Notes: a model not told the origin generated them from the sequence alone. 64,000 bases of DNA from Micromonospora sp. MH99 (GCF_021442385.1 NZ_MUZA01000026.1:1-64000), one strand, 5' to 3'; shown: positions 1 through 8,404, counted from the first letter of the stretch. Made by a program: numbers and translations.

Positions 1-933
1 GCCGGCCGGTCCCGGCCCGTGGCCCGCACCGGCCGGCCCGGGCCCGTCCTGCCAGGCCCACGGCGGCGCCTGCCCGCCCCCGCCCGCGGGATCGGTGTAA
101 CCCCGCGCGCCCGGGCCGGGAGCCGGCATGTCGGAAGGACTCGACCCGCCCGGGGTACGCCGCAGACCGCGCAGCGCCGTACGCAGGGTGTCGAGCAGTT
201 CGCCGAGCTTGGACAGGATCGGCCGGAGCCGGCTGACGCTGCGGGCCAGCGCCGTGAGCAGCCCGGCGACCTTGGCGGCCCACTTGGCGACCAGCGTGGA
301 GACCTGCGCCGCGACCAGTGGGGTGGCCGCCCCCAGGGTCAGCCCGGCCTCGGCGAGCCACTCCCACAGCCGGACGGCGAGGACCGAGACGAAGTCGGCG
401 ATCAGGTCCCGGACCAACTCCCGGACCAGCGCCACCAGCAGGCCCGCGCCCTCGACGACCGTGCCGATCAGCCCGGTGGCGTCCGCCAGGCCGGCGAGGT
501 GGCGCACGTGCTGGTCGCTGTAACGGCGGTACGCCTCGGACGCGGGACCCGTCCAGGTGGCGATCTCGGTGCGTACCGCCTCGGACAGGGCGGTGACCTG
601 ACCGGTGACCTGCCGCGAGACGTTGTGCCACGTCTGCGCGTACGCGGTGATCTGGTCCGGGTCGCCGGCCAGCCAGTCGAGGGCGTCGGAGAGCGGCTTG
701 ACGTGCTCGATGAGCCAGGCGACCCCCCACGAGACGATCGACCCGATCGGGTCGACGCAGGTCGCCAGCACCTCCATCGACGTACCGAAACCGCCGATCG
801 TCGTGTCGATCCAGGACCCGCTCTCGATGCCGTGACGCAGGTCAACCAGGCTCTCGACGAGGCCGACACCGCTGTACGCCGCGGTGGTGTCCTGCCGGGC
901 GGCGATCAGCGGGTTCGCCACGTCGGTGCTCAT
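1..933 (-). CDS. Large WXG100-like type VII secretion substrate, C-terminus beyond window
   Basis: The reading frame is open from the ATG at 933 to the left edge, giving 311 codons without a stop, so the 3' end is missing. Residues 1-150 form a helical N-terminal domain with a Trp-Thr-Gly (WXG-type) turn at residues 127-129. A long hydrophobic/amphipathic helical stretch follows (about 155-250) and then a Pro/Gly-rich segment from about 258 to the edge. This N-terminal layout is typical of large actinobacterial type VII (ESX-like) secretion substrates, which often carry a toxin or enzyme domain at the C-terminus. That domain, if any, lies outside the window. The start overlaps the stop of the upstream small secreted-protein gene as ATGA, so the genes are translationally coupled. 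The secretion assignment is family-based inference. Confidence 0.7.
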   Translation of the reverse strand, partial: MSTDVANPLIAARQDTTAAYSGVGLVESLVDLRHGIESGSWIDTTIGGFGTSMEVLATCVDPIGSIVSWGVAWLIEHVKPLSDALDWLAGDPDQITAYAQTWHNVSRQVTGQVTALSEAVRTEIATWTGPASEAYRRYSDQHVRHLAGLADATGLIGTVVEGAGLLVALVRELVRDLIADFVSVLAVRLWEWLAEAGLTLGAATPLVAAQVSTLVAKWAAKVAGLLTALARSVSRLRPILSKLGELLDTLRTALRGLRRTPGGSSPSDMPAPGPGARGYTDPAGGGGQAPPWAWQDGPGPAGAGHGPGPAG

Positions 934-1259
934 CGGTGCATCCGCCCGAGGGCAGCGGAGATCGTCCCGTCCGTCTGGTGGTAGGCGTCCACCGTCCCGT
1001 CGAGTGCCCCGGCCGCGCTGTGCAACGCCTCCTGCGCCGCGGCGAGCGCCTCCACCGCCGGCCCCTGCAGGAAGTCCAACAGGAAGGGGATCGCCTGGCA
1101 GACGGGCAGATGCCCGTACGCGCCGGCGCCCATCCGCACGTACGCCCCCGCGTCGTGCGCGGTGCCGATCGCCTCGGCGATCCGGTCGACGGAGCGGGCG
1201 TGCCCGGTCACCGCCGCAGTGGTGACCTCGAACCCGGCTGCCTCAGCGCCCACGGTCAC
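930..1259 (-). CDS. Small EspC-like (DUF2580-type) type VII secretion-associated protein
   Basis: A 109-residue, Ala/Gly-rich, mostly helical protein with no signal peptide. Size and composition match the EspC/DUF2580 family of small proteins encoded beside WXG100 substrates, which are thought to pair with or accompany them through an ESX-like secretion system. It starts with GTG at 1259, inside the 3' end of the YbaB-like gene (17-bp overlap). Its TGA shares bases with the ATG of the large WXG protein. The three overlapping genes therefore form one transcription unit read leftwards. The family call rests on length, composition and context rather than on a diagnostic motif. Confidence 0.6.
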   Translation of the reverse strand: MTVGAEAAGFEVTTAAVTGHARSVDRIAEAIGTAHDAGAYVRMGAGAYGHLPVCQAIPFLLDFLQGPAVEALAAAQEALHSAAGALDGTVDAYHQTDGTISAALGRMHR

Positions 1260-1677
1260 CCCAGCCGGCGTACCCCTGCTCGTCCTCTTCCTCGGGCACC
1301 TCCGGGAAGCGCCGCTCGTAGCTGCCGACGACGGCGCGGGCGGTCTCGGAGTCGGCGCCCACGGTCTCCGCCGCGGCGTCCGCGACCTGCGGGGCCAACC
1401 GCCCCTGCGCCCGGCGCATGACCGCCAGCACCTCGGCGGCGATCTCGTCCGCCCGCCAACGCGACACTCGGTCGTCGAGTCGAAGGTCGGTCATGGCGCC
1501 GGACGAGGCGACGGTCACCTGGACCGCGCCGTCCGCGCCTTCGGCGGTCGCCGACAGCGCCGCGACCCGCTCGGACAACTCCTGCGCCCGGGCGGCCCGC
1601 TCAGAGATGTCCGCCGACCAGGAGGCGACGAACCGCTCGGTCGCCGCGCCGAAGTCGCCGCTGGGAAACTGCGCCAT
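1243..1677 (-). CDS. YbaB/EbfC family nucleoid-associated protein
   Basis: This 144-residue protein has the YbaB/EbfC pattern: a long N-terminal helix, then a beta segment around residues 50-75 (VQVTVASSGAMTDLRLDD) that matches the family's VTV...G.......... D core, then a C-terminal helix. Canonical YbaB binds DNA as a dimer. In Micromonosporaceae and other actinobacteria, divergent YbaB copies often head cassettes of EspC-like and large WXG proteins, as here, and their role there is unknown. A GGGGAGG ribosome-binding site lies just upstream of the ATG at 1677. It is the first gene of the three-gene operon running off the left edge. Confidence 0.75.
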   Translation of the reverse strand: MAQFPSGDFGAATERFVASWSADISERAARAQELSERVAALSATAEGADGAVQVTVASSGAMTDLRLDDRVSRWRADEIAAEVLAVMRRAQGRLAPQVADAAAETVGADSETARAVVGSYERRFPEVPEEEDEQGYAGWGDRGR

Positions 1678-1762
1678 CAGACCTCCCCGTGTGACGGCTG
1701 CCGGCCGGCCGGGATGAGCCCGTGCGGCGCGGCCAGCACACGATACGCCCTGATCCTCCGAC

Positions 1763-1939
1763 GTGGAGTCCGCCGACGACTGTGGTCAGGGGACGGTGGC
1801 CGATCGGGGCTTCCGCGGCCGGGTCGTGGTCGGAGGCCGTTCCGGCAAGCCGGAGGTCACCGTGATCATGTACGCGACCACGATCAGCGCCCGGTTCCCG
1901 GACGACCCGGGTTCCTCGACCCTGACCCCGGCGGTCTGA
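1763..1939 (+). pseudogene. Short coding-like remnant of unknown family
   Basis: Between the YbaB-like operon and the GH59 gene, one plus-strand frame is open from a GTG at 1763 to TGA at 1939 (58 codons). It is preceded in frame by a TGA at 1751. Codon use is strongly third-position G/C, and the residues look protein-like (a basic Gly-rich stretch, then a VTVIMYATTISARFPDD segment). No ribosome-binding site precedes the GTG. It may be the surviving 3' end of a lost gene or a small real gene. I do not recognise the family. Confidence 0.3.
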
Positions 1940-2059
1940 CGTCCACCGCAGCCGTGGGGATCGGGTCGATGCCCCTCCTGGCGACGTCGGCCGCCCGCAC
2001 GGACGGCGGCCGGCCGCTCAGTTGAGCGGCCGGCCGTCGCGAATCGGGTAAGCGTCAGG

Positions 2060-4516
2060 TCAGCTACGAATCCACTGCTGGTTGCTGCCGCCGGTGCAGG
2101 TCCAGATCTGCACGGCGGTGCCGTTGGCGGTGCCCGCGCCGTTGACGTCGAGGCAGAGCCCGGATCCGACGCCGGTGATCGTGCCGTCGGCGTTGACCCG
2201 CCATTGCTGGCCGCTACCGCCGTTGCAGGACATGATCCGCGCGCGGCTCCCCGCTGCGGTGCCCGGCACGTCGAGGCACTTGTTGCCGTAGACGGTCAGC
2301 TGGTTGCTCGCGGTGAGCGTCCACTGCTGGTTGGCGCCGCCGTTGCAGTCCCAGATCTGCACGACCGACCCGTCGGCCTGGCTGGCCCCGTTGACGTCCA
2401 GGCACCGGTTGGAGCCCGCGCCCCGGATCGCTCCGGTCGCGCCCGGCTCACCGGAGTTGCCGACCGGCGTGATGGAGAGGTTGTCGAACTGGGCGGTGAC
2501 CCCCTGACCCGTGCCGTACCCGATCTGGCCGGCGACCCAGGTCGAGTCGGAGACCGTCCCGACGGTGTTGCCGTCGATGGCCCCGGTGAGGGTGCTCCCG
2601 TTGAGCGTCAGCGACAGGGTGTGCCAGCGTCCGGTGCCCAGCGCCGAGGTGTTTCCGCTGGCCAGCGTGCGCCAGTTGCCGCTGGTGTTGTTGCTCCGGA
2701 TGGACCACGCGCCACCGTCGGTCACCCGGAAGTAGTAACCGTTGAGGTTCTGCGGCCCCTGGTGGTTGTACGTGTTGGCGCGTCCGATGAGCTGCGCGTA
2801 GCCGGACTTCTCCAGCATCACGTCCGAGGAGACCGTGTAGTTGCGCCACGACAGGTCACCCAACAGCGTGTACGGCTCGGCCTGACCGGAGGTCCAGAAG
2901 ATCGGCGTCTGCTCGGACATCTGGCGTACGCACTGGCCAGAGCGACCGCCCCCGCAGCCGGCGATCTCGAACGAGCCCTGCTGGTCCATCAGGTACTTCG
3001 CCTCGCGCCCGACCGCGTAGCTGTCGAAGGTGTCGGCGTACGGCAGCTTCAGGTTGCCCGCCGCCGGGCTGACCGCAGTGCTCTTACCCTGCCCGCTGGT
3101 GGTGGTGATGCTGTAGACGTAGCCGGGCTGGACGGTGAGCGAGAAACGACCGCCGCTCGGCGTGATGTCGCTGCCCCTGACGAAGTGGTCGGCGGTGTTG
3201 TTCGACCGGACGTTCGTCGACCAGACGTGCACGGCACCCGTGGACAACCCGCCGGTGACGGTGAAGTCGAGGGTCTGCGCGGAGCCGGCGTCCATCGTCT
3301 CGATGATGGTGCTGTAGTCACTGTTGTTGGTGGACTTCAGCGAGACGTAGCTGCCGTTGTTGCGGTTACCGCCGAGGTAGCCGGTCGATCCGTCGAGGTA
3401 GCGCCAGCCGGGAGCGGTGAACTGCGTGGTCTGCGCCATCACCCATGTGCTCTTGCCGATGGAGTACGCACCGGACCAGGGCTGCTGGGCCACCGCCACG
3501 CCCGTGGTCGCCCACGGGATGTTGGGCGTGATGGCGGCGATGGCGGGCCAGTTGATGTAGCCGGTCATCTTGCCGTCGATGTAGCCACGGTTGATGCCCC
3601 GGGCGAGGGCCTGCGCGCCGGCGTTGTAGTCGTCGGAGCCGTTCTCGCTGGCCCAGAGCGACTTGCCGGTGGATATCGCGTTGTTCGAGCTGGGGCAGCT
3701 GGTCTGTGCGCTGCGGTAGCCGCAGACGTAGTGGCTGCCGAAGACCTGCACGGCGTTGGCGAACGCCGGGTCGCGCAGCGATTCGTCGGCGGCGCCCCAC
3801 CCGAAGTCGTCCGAGGCGACGATCTTCACGCTGCTGTAGCCGTGGGAGTTGAGGGCCGAGCGCAGGTTCTTGTACCAGGTGGCGTTGTAGCCCTTCTCGT
3901 TCCACCCGCCGAGGTAGTTGATGGTGAGCCCGTGGGTGGCAGCGCAGTCCAGCCAGGCCACCAGGTAGTCGATCGAGTCGTTGGACCAGAAGTTGCCGTT
4001 TCCGATCCAGCCGGGCGCTCCCCAGGCCAGGCCCGCCAGGGCGATGTTGGCGTTGCGCGCCCGCGCCTGCTCCATCAGCCACCACTCGTAGCCCCGGTTG
4101 CAGTTGATGTTGCCCCGGGTGTGCTCGTGGCTGGGCTCCGCGCCGGAGGTGGAGTTGGTGTCCCCGCCGATCTCCGTCTTCAGCAGCTGCATGGCGGCGC
4201 CGCGGCCCGGCTTGAACAGGTAGTCCAGGATGTCACTGCGCTGAGGCTCGGGGTAGTCGATCAGCAACCTGCTGTTGCCGCCGCCGCCACTGACCGCGCC
4301 GATCCCGTCGAGCGCCCGTCCACCGGATCCGCCGTTGATGGTGATGGCGGTCGCCGCCTGGGCGGGGGAGGCGAATCCGGTGAGCACGGCTGCCGCCAGG
4401 ACCACACCTCCCAGCACCGAAGCGGTCAGCCGACGCGGAGGTCGCGTGCTTCGCCATCCCCAGCGGCGCGGCCCGCCCTCACCAGTACTGCGCCGATGAC
4501 TCCCTCTACCGAACAT
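2060..4516 (-). CDS. Secreted GH59 galactosylceramidase-like glycosidase with ricin-type CBM13
   Basis: An 818-residue exported enzyme resembling galactocerebrosidase (GH59), which releases galactose from galactosylceramide in animals. The bacterial substrate is unknown, with beta-galactosides likely. A basic N-terminus and hydrophobic segment (about 30-50) end in an AQA cleavage site near residue 54. The catalytic domain (about 55-480) has the family hallmarks: DGIGAVSGGG, the YPEPQRSDILDYLFKP block, IGGDTNSTSGAEPSH, the acid/base Glu in WNE (about E207) and the nucleophile in WASE (about E291). A lectin-like beta domain follows (about 490-690), and a ricin B-type trefoil (about 694-818) has three QxW repeats. 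The gene is monocistronic and next to a CE1 esterase that carries the same binding module. GH59 is uncommon in bacteria, but the assignment by motif is strong. Confidence 0.88.
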   Translation of the reverse strand: MFGRGSHRRSTGEGGPRRWGWRSTRPPRRLTASVLGGVVLAAAVLTGFASPAQAATAITINGGSGGRALDGIGAVSGGGGNSRLLIDYPEPQRSDILDYLFKPGRGAAMQLLKTEIGGDTNSTSGAEPSHEHTRGNINCNRGYEWWLMEQARARNANIALAGLAWGAPGWIGNGNFWSNDSIDYLVAWLDCAATHGLTINYLGGWNEKGYNATWYKNLRSALNSHGYSSVKIVASDDFGWGAADESLRDPAFANAVQVFGSHYVCGYRSAQTSCPSSNNAISTGKSLWASENGSDDYNAGAQALARGINRGYIDGKMTGYINWPAIAAITPNIPWATTGVAVAQQPWSGAYSIGKSTWVMAQTTQFTAPGWRYLDGSTGYLGGNRNNGSYVSLKSTNNSDYSTIIETMDAGSAQTLDFTVTGGLSTGAVHVWSTNVRSNNTADHFVRGSDITPSGGRFSLTVQPGYVYSITTTSGQGKSTAVSPAAGNLKLPYADTFDSYAVGREAKYLMDQQGSFEIAGCGGGRSGQCVRQMSEQTPIFWTSGQAEPYTLLGDLSWRNYTVSSDVMLEKSGYAQLIGRANTYNHQGPQNLNGYYFRVTDGGAWSIRSNNTSGNWRTLASGNTSALGTGRWHTLSLTLNGSTLTGAIDGNTVGTVSDSTWVAGQIGYGTGQGVTAQFDNLSITPVGNSGEPGATGAIRGAGSNRCLDVNGASQADGSVVQIWDCNGGANQQWTLTASNQLTVYGNKCLDVPGTAAGSRARIMSCNGGSGQQWRVNADGTITGVGSGLCLDVNGAGTANGTAVQIWTCTGGSNQQWIRS

Positions 4517-4850
4517 CTGACTCGCCTCCCCAACCGCTTCCGACCCCAGAAGCCGTACGGCAGGTGTCGAGCTGTCGTACCGCAGAGGCCGTCAATCGAA
4601 GATCATTAATAACTAGACGTCATATGTTAGGCACTGCATGGATCGGCGGTCAACGGGTTCGACCAACCACAAATGCCGCGATCTTGGGCGGCAGGATCAC
4701 CGGGCATCCTCGAAAGATTTGATGAATGCCGCGAGCACGCACCGGCAGGGCGGGCCGGCTCGGCGGCGGAACCGGGTGGTTCCGCAGCCGAGCCGGCCCC
4801 GTGGTGGGCTCAGCGATCCCGATCGGTGCGCCCCGAGGCGTTCGCCGGGT
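4517..4850. other. Non-coding gap between GH59 and esterase genes
   Basis: About 330 bp with no credible gene. The part near 4600-4630 is unusually AT-rich for this genome (TTAATAACTAGACGTCATAT), so the GH59 promoter probably lies there, about 90-120 bp upstream of its start. I see no CebR-type box. The left part, just downstream of the esterase stop, contains GC-rich inverted sequences that could terminate its transcript. Confidence 0.5.
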
Positions 4851-6221
4851 TCAGCTCCGACTCCATCGCTGGTTGGCCCCGCCGTTGCAGTCCCAGATCT
4901 GGATGCGCGTGCCGTTGGCCGTACCGTTGCCGACCACGTCCAGGCACCGGCCCGAACCAACTCCGGTGATCGAGCCGTCGGCGTTGAGCCGCCACCGCTG
5001 GTTCGACTGGCCGTTGCAGTCCCAGATGATCACCGAGCTGCCGTTCGCGGTGGCGGCGCCGTTGACGTCGAGACACTTGCCGCCGAAGACGCGCAGCTCC
5101 TGAGCGGCGGTCGAGGTCCAGCTCTGGTTGCTCTGGCCGTGGCAGTCCCAGATGATCGCCGCCGTGCCGTTGGCCTGCGAGGCGCCGTTGACATCCAGGC
5201 ACCGCCCGGAGGCCGTGTTGCGCAGGGCCGACGTGCCGCTCGGAGGCGGGGTGGTCGGAGCGCCGGTGGGTGACACGGTCGGGCTCGGCGTCGGATCGGT
5301 GCTGCCGAACTGGGTGAAGAACCGCCACACCTCGCCCTTGGTCCAGGTCCGGGCTCCGCTGTCCCCGCCGCCGTCCACCGGGCCGGGGGTGTGCCCGCCG
5401 TCGAAGGCGGCCCACACCACGGGATAGCCGGCACGGCATCCGGAGTAGGTGGTGGTGATGTGGGTCAGGCTGCCCGCTCTCGGCTCGGGCGGACTCTGTG
5501 GGGTGCAGCCGTTGTTGCGCACGAACGTGTCCCGCAGGGACCGTCCGGCCGAGATGTTGAGCACCGGATCCCCGATGCCGTGGATTCCCATGTACGCGAT
5601 CGGTTGGGTGCCGCCGCCGCATCCGCTGAGCTGCCCGCCGGAGTAGACCGCGACCGCGCGGAAGACACCCGCGCGCGAACAGGCGAGCGAATAGCTCATG
5701 CCTCCGCCGTAGCTGAAGCCGAGGGCGAAGAGCTGCGTCGTGTCGACGCAGAGGTCCGCCTCGATCAGGCTGATCATGTTGTCGACGAAGGTGACGTCCT
5801 GGCCGCCGGGGTTGGCCCAGCCGTTGCCGTTGCCCTGCGGGGCCACGAAGATGGTGCTGTTGTTCGCCTGCTGCCGCAACCCGTAGTAGGACCAGGCCGC
5901 GCCGTCCGAGCCGCCGCCGTCGACGTCGTTGGCGGTGCCGCCGTTCCAGTGGAATCCGAAGATCAACCGGTACGGGTGGTTCCGGTCGTAGTTGTCGGGG
6001 ATCCTCAGGATGAAGCTGCGGTTCTGGCCGCTGCTCTGGATGGACCGTGAACCGCTGGTCAACGTGGGCGCCTTGCCGCATCCGGCGGTCGCCGCGGCCG
6101 CTGTGACGTTCGCGGTCGACGCGTTGGCGCTCAGGCCACCGGTCATTCCCGCCACGCCCACGGTCGCGACGACGAGCGCGGCCGTCGCAAGAGAACCAAG
6201 GAGGGGTCTACGTCTTGTCAT
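4851..6221 (-). CDS. Secreted CE1-type (feruloyl/acetylxylan) esterase with ricin-type CBM13
   Basis: A 456-residue exported alpha/beta-hydrolase of the CE1/PHB-depolymerase-like group, which hydrolyses ester side groups (ferulate or acetate) on plant polysaccharides. The start is the ATG at 6221, with GGGAG about 10 nt upstream; a longer in-frame extension to 6449 has no support. Residues 1-45 are an Arg-rich signal peptide. The catalytic triad is visible: Ser170 in GFSYG, Asp218 in GIGDP and His277 in DGGHTPG. A Thr/Pro/Ser linker (about 308-330) leads to a ricin B-type trefoil (about 333-456) with repeated CLDVNG and QxW motifs. Its binding domain closely resembles that of the neighbouring GH59 protein. 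The exact ester substrate cannot be read from sequence. Confidence 0.85.
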   Translation of the reverse strand: MTRRRPLLGSLATAALVVATVGVAGMTGGLSANASTANVTAAAATAGCGKAPTLTSGSRSIQSSGQNRSFILRIPDNYDRNHPYRLIFGFHWNGGTANDVDGGGSDGAAWSYYGLRQQANNSTIFVAPQGNGNGWANPGGQDVTFVDNMISLIEADLCVDTTQLFALGFSYGGGMSYSLACSRAGVFRAVAVYSGGQLSGCGGGTQPIAYMGIHGIGDPVLNISAGRSLRDTFVRNNGCTPQSPPEPRAGSLTHITTTYSGCRAGYPVVWAAFDGGHTPGPVDGGGDSGARTWTKGEVWRFFTQFGSTDPTPSPTVSPTGAPTTPPPSGTSALRNTASGRCLDVNGASQANGTAAIIWDCHGQSNQSWTSTAAQELRVFGGKCLDVNGAATANGSSVIIWDCNGQSNQRWRLNADGSITGVGSGRCLDVVGNGTANGTRIQIWDCNGGANQRWSRS

Positions 6222-6781
6222 GAGGGGGCTCCCGCCATTCGGCACGAACTGATTCAGGTCAGGGGGCGCGCGACGACCACCCTCGGTCACCCCGCCGACT
6301 CCGCTCGTCGTCGAGGAACGTGGAAGACGTGATCTGCCCACGACGACGGCCGGCTCATCGCCACAGGTTTTCGCCCCTGGCCTCGCCGCCCATGCGGGAC
6401 CAGGTGGTCGTCGAATCGTCGGTGGCCACGTCGTTCGCCCGAACACCACACGACCGGCCGCCGAAGGACGCCGGAGGTGTCCGGCAGGTGGCCGAACCGA
6501 TTCGACCCGACGCTAGATCGCACAGTGAAATATGTCAATGCCGTGTCCGGCGGGTTGCGATTCGGTCAGCCGGGGCGTCCGCACTGCGGTACGGGGCCAC
6601 TCGTCGGTCGGCGAGGCGCCTGGCGATGCGGAGCGGCACCGGCCCTGGTGCGTCGGGAGGAAAGGCGACCATGTCGGCGAGTGCGCTGGTCAGGGGCAGT
6701 CCGCGGCCGGCGATGGCCGACGGCGGTTCACCCCTCGGCGAATTAGGGTAAGGGTGAGGTCAACGGCGTGGGGAGGTAGTA
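6222..6781. other. 560-bp intergenic region between esterase and STAS genes
   Basis: I see no gene here. Short open frames exist on both strands but lack coding character and ribosome-binding sites. The region holds a sigma-70-like promoter pointing at the esterase (6510-6538) and, at its right end, the GGGAGG ribosome-binding site of the STAS gene. GC content is lower around 6510-6545 than in the flanks. Confidence 0.5.
6510..6538 (-). promoter_or_regulatory. Candidate sigma-70-type promoter for the CE1 esterase
   Basis: Read on the minus strand, a perfect TTGACA (-35, 6538-6533) is followed after exactly 17 bp by TAGCGT (-10, 6515-6510). It points at the esterase gene and would leave a leader of roughly 280 nt. 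Such a good housekeeping-type promoter is rare in this GC-rich sequence. Whether it serves the esterase is inferred from orientation only. Confidence 0.45.
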
Positions 6782-7144
6782 GTGGATCTAGGGTTGTCGG
6801 TCCGGCCGGGCCGCGGCTGCACCGTTCTCGAGGTGCGCGGCGAGCTGGACATGGCGACGTCCCCACAGTTGCGCGAAGGCCTGCAACGGCTGGTTGAAGC
6901 CGGGGAGCGTCTGGTGGTGGTGGACATGGCCGAGGTGGGGTTCATGGACTCCAGCGGGCTGGGCGCGCTGGTGGTGATGTTCAAGGCGTTGCGCGAGGCC
7001 GGGGGTCGGCTGTGCCTGGCCACGGTGCAGCCCGCCGTCCGCAGCGTCCTGTCGGTCACCTCGGTGGACCGGGTCATCGGCATCTACGACGACGTGCCGG
7101 CGGCTGAAGCGGATCTCCGCCCCGCCGACGCGACCGGCCGCTAG
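6782..7144 (+). CDS. STAS-domain anti-sigma factor antagonist
   Basis: A 120-residue single-domain STAS protein. The signature MDSSGLGAL at residues 55-63 contains the serine (57/58) that partner anti-sigma kinases phosphorylate in SpoIIAA/RsbV-type proteins. Dephosphorylated antagonist binds the anti-sigma kinase and frees an alternative sigma factor. It starts with GTG at 6782, 5 nt after GGGAGG. The facing gene is a PP2C/SpoIIE phosphatase, a family that dephosphorylates such antagonists, so the two may act together. No RsbW-type kinase gene is in the window. Confidence 0.9.
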   Translation: MDLGLSVRPGRGCTVLEVRGELDMATSPQLREGLQRLVEAGERLVVVDMAEVGFMDSSGLGALVVMFKALREAGGRLCLATVQPAVRSVLSVTSVDRVIGIYDDVPAAEADLRPADATGR

Positions 7145-8404
7145 TCACCCCAGAGAGCTGGCGCGTTCCTGGTCGGCGCCGGCGCTGGTCCGCCGGTCCT
7201 CGCTGTGCCCGCCGTGCCAGTCGACGACGAACAGGGTGGCGTCGTCAGCGAGGGTCGGCCCGCTGACCTCCAGCACGGCGTCGGCCAACGCCCGGACGGC
7301 CTCGCGGGGGTGCAGACCGGCGATCGACCGCAGCATGGATGGCAGATCCAGGCTGGCCGCGTTGCGCTCGCGCACCCCGTCGGTGACCACCACCAGACGG
7401 TCGCCGGGGCGCAGCGTGACCTCGCCGGCGCTGTACGCGGCCTCGGTGAACATTCCCAGCGGGAAGTTGCCCGGCAGGGACAACGCGAGGGTGTCCCCGT
7501 CGCGTACCAGCATCGGCGGGACGTGCCCGGCGTTGAGCAGCGTGCACACCCCGGTGCGCAGGTCGAGACGGCCCAGTAGCGCCGTGACGAAACTGCCGGG
7601 CACGGCTGTGTGCCCGGCCACGTCGGCGTTCGCGGCCTCGGCCTGCTCCACCAGGCTCACCCCGCGACGTCGACCGTTGCGCAGACTGCCCACCCCCAGA
7701 GTGGCCGTCAGCGCGCTGGCCACCCCGTGGCCCATCGCGTCGGTGACGCTGAAGTGCAGCACGTCGCGGGCAAGGCTGTAGTCGAAGGTGTCCCCGCCGA
7801 CGCTCGCGGCGGGCTCCAGCCAGCCGGACAGGGTGAACGCGCTGGCCTCACACGTGAACGAACCGGGCAGCAGGCGGCGTTGGATCTCTCCCGACAGGGT
7901 GAACGGGGTCGTGCGTTGCCCCCACTCGAAAAGGTCGGTGTGCCGCCGGTTGGCGATCACCACGAACGCCAGCACGTGCGCCGTGCGGCCGATCTCCTCC
8001 AGCTCCCGTGAATCCGGCTCCCTCGGCAGGACCATCTCGAGCAGGCCGATCGCCTCACCACGGTCGGTCACCGGTGCCAACACCGTCCAACCATCGGGCT
8101 GCCCGAAGACCCGCACCGTCTGGCTCCGCAACGCCTGCTCCACTGGGCCGCTGTCGAACGGCAGGACCGTGGCGAACTCAGCGCCGTCCCGGCGTCCGCC
8201 ACCGGCGTCGGCCCCGGCGAACGGCACATGGGCCAACCGGACCAGCGCCCGGCCGCTGAGGTCAGCGATCAGGAACGCGACGCTACGTGCTCCCAGCGCC
8301 GCACCGAGTTCCCGGGTGACCGCCTCGACCGCGTCGACAGGCGAGGCGTTCTCCGCCGCATCCAACATGTGAGCCATTATCTGGCTCCGACTGCTCTCCA
8401 CCAT
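7145..8404 (-). CDS. GAF-SpoIIE (PP2C-type) protein serine phosphatase
   Basis: A 419-residue cytoplasmic protein. Residues about 15-160 look like a GAF-type sensor domain. Residues about 185-400 are a SpoIIE/PP2C phosphatase domain with the metal-binding acidic motifs GGDTFDY and VTDAMGHG, and VVTDGVRER near the C-terminus. This class removes phosphate from STAS antagonists in partner-switching sigma control. Its stop codon directly abuts the stop of the convergent STAS gene, with no base between them, which suggests a functional pair although the two are not co-transcribed. No membrane segment is present, so the input is probably intracellular or redox/ligand based. Confidence 0.88.
   Translation of the reverse strand: MVESSRSQIMAHMLDAAENASPVDAVEAVTRELGAALGARSVAFLIADLSGRALVRLAHVPFAGADAGGGRRDGAEFATVLPFDSGPVEQALRSQTVRVFGQPDGWTVLAPVTDRGEAIGLLEMVLPREPDSRELEEIGRTAHVLAFVVIANRRHTDLFEWGQRTTPFTLSGEIQRRLLPGSFTCEASAFTLSGWLEPAASVGGDTFDYSLARDVLHFSVTDAMGHGVASALTATLGVGSLRNGRRRGVSLVEQAEAANADVAGHTAVPGSFVTALLGRLDLRTGVCTLLNAGHVPPMLVRDGDTLALSLPGNFPLGMFTEAAYSAGEVTLRPGDRLVVVTDGVRERNAASLDLPSMLRSIAGLHPREAVRALADAVLEVSGPTLADDATLFVVDWHGGHSEDRRTSAGADQERASSLG

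Noticed and set aside
19..1225. Long plus-strand open frames at the left edge
   Set aside because: They are antisense to the type VII cassette; the minus-strand frames have ribosome-binding sites, start/stop overlaps and recognisable families. Very GC-rich DNA leaves the opposite strand open by chance.
2204..4609. 801-codon plus-strand frame opposite the GH59 gene
   Set aside because: It is the antisense of a gene whose catalytic motifs are unmistakable. The translation is Arg/Val/Gly-rich without domains.
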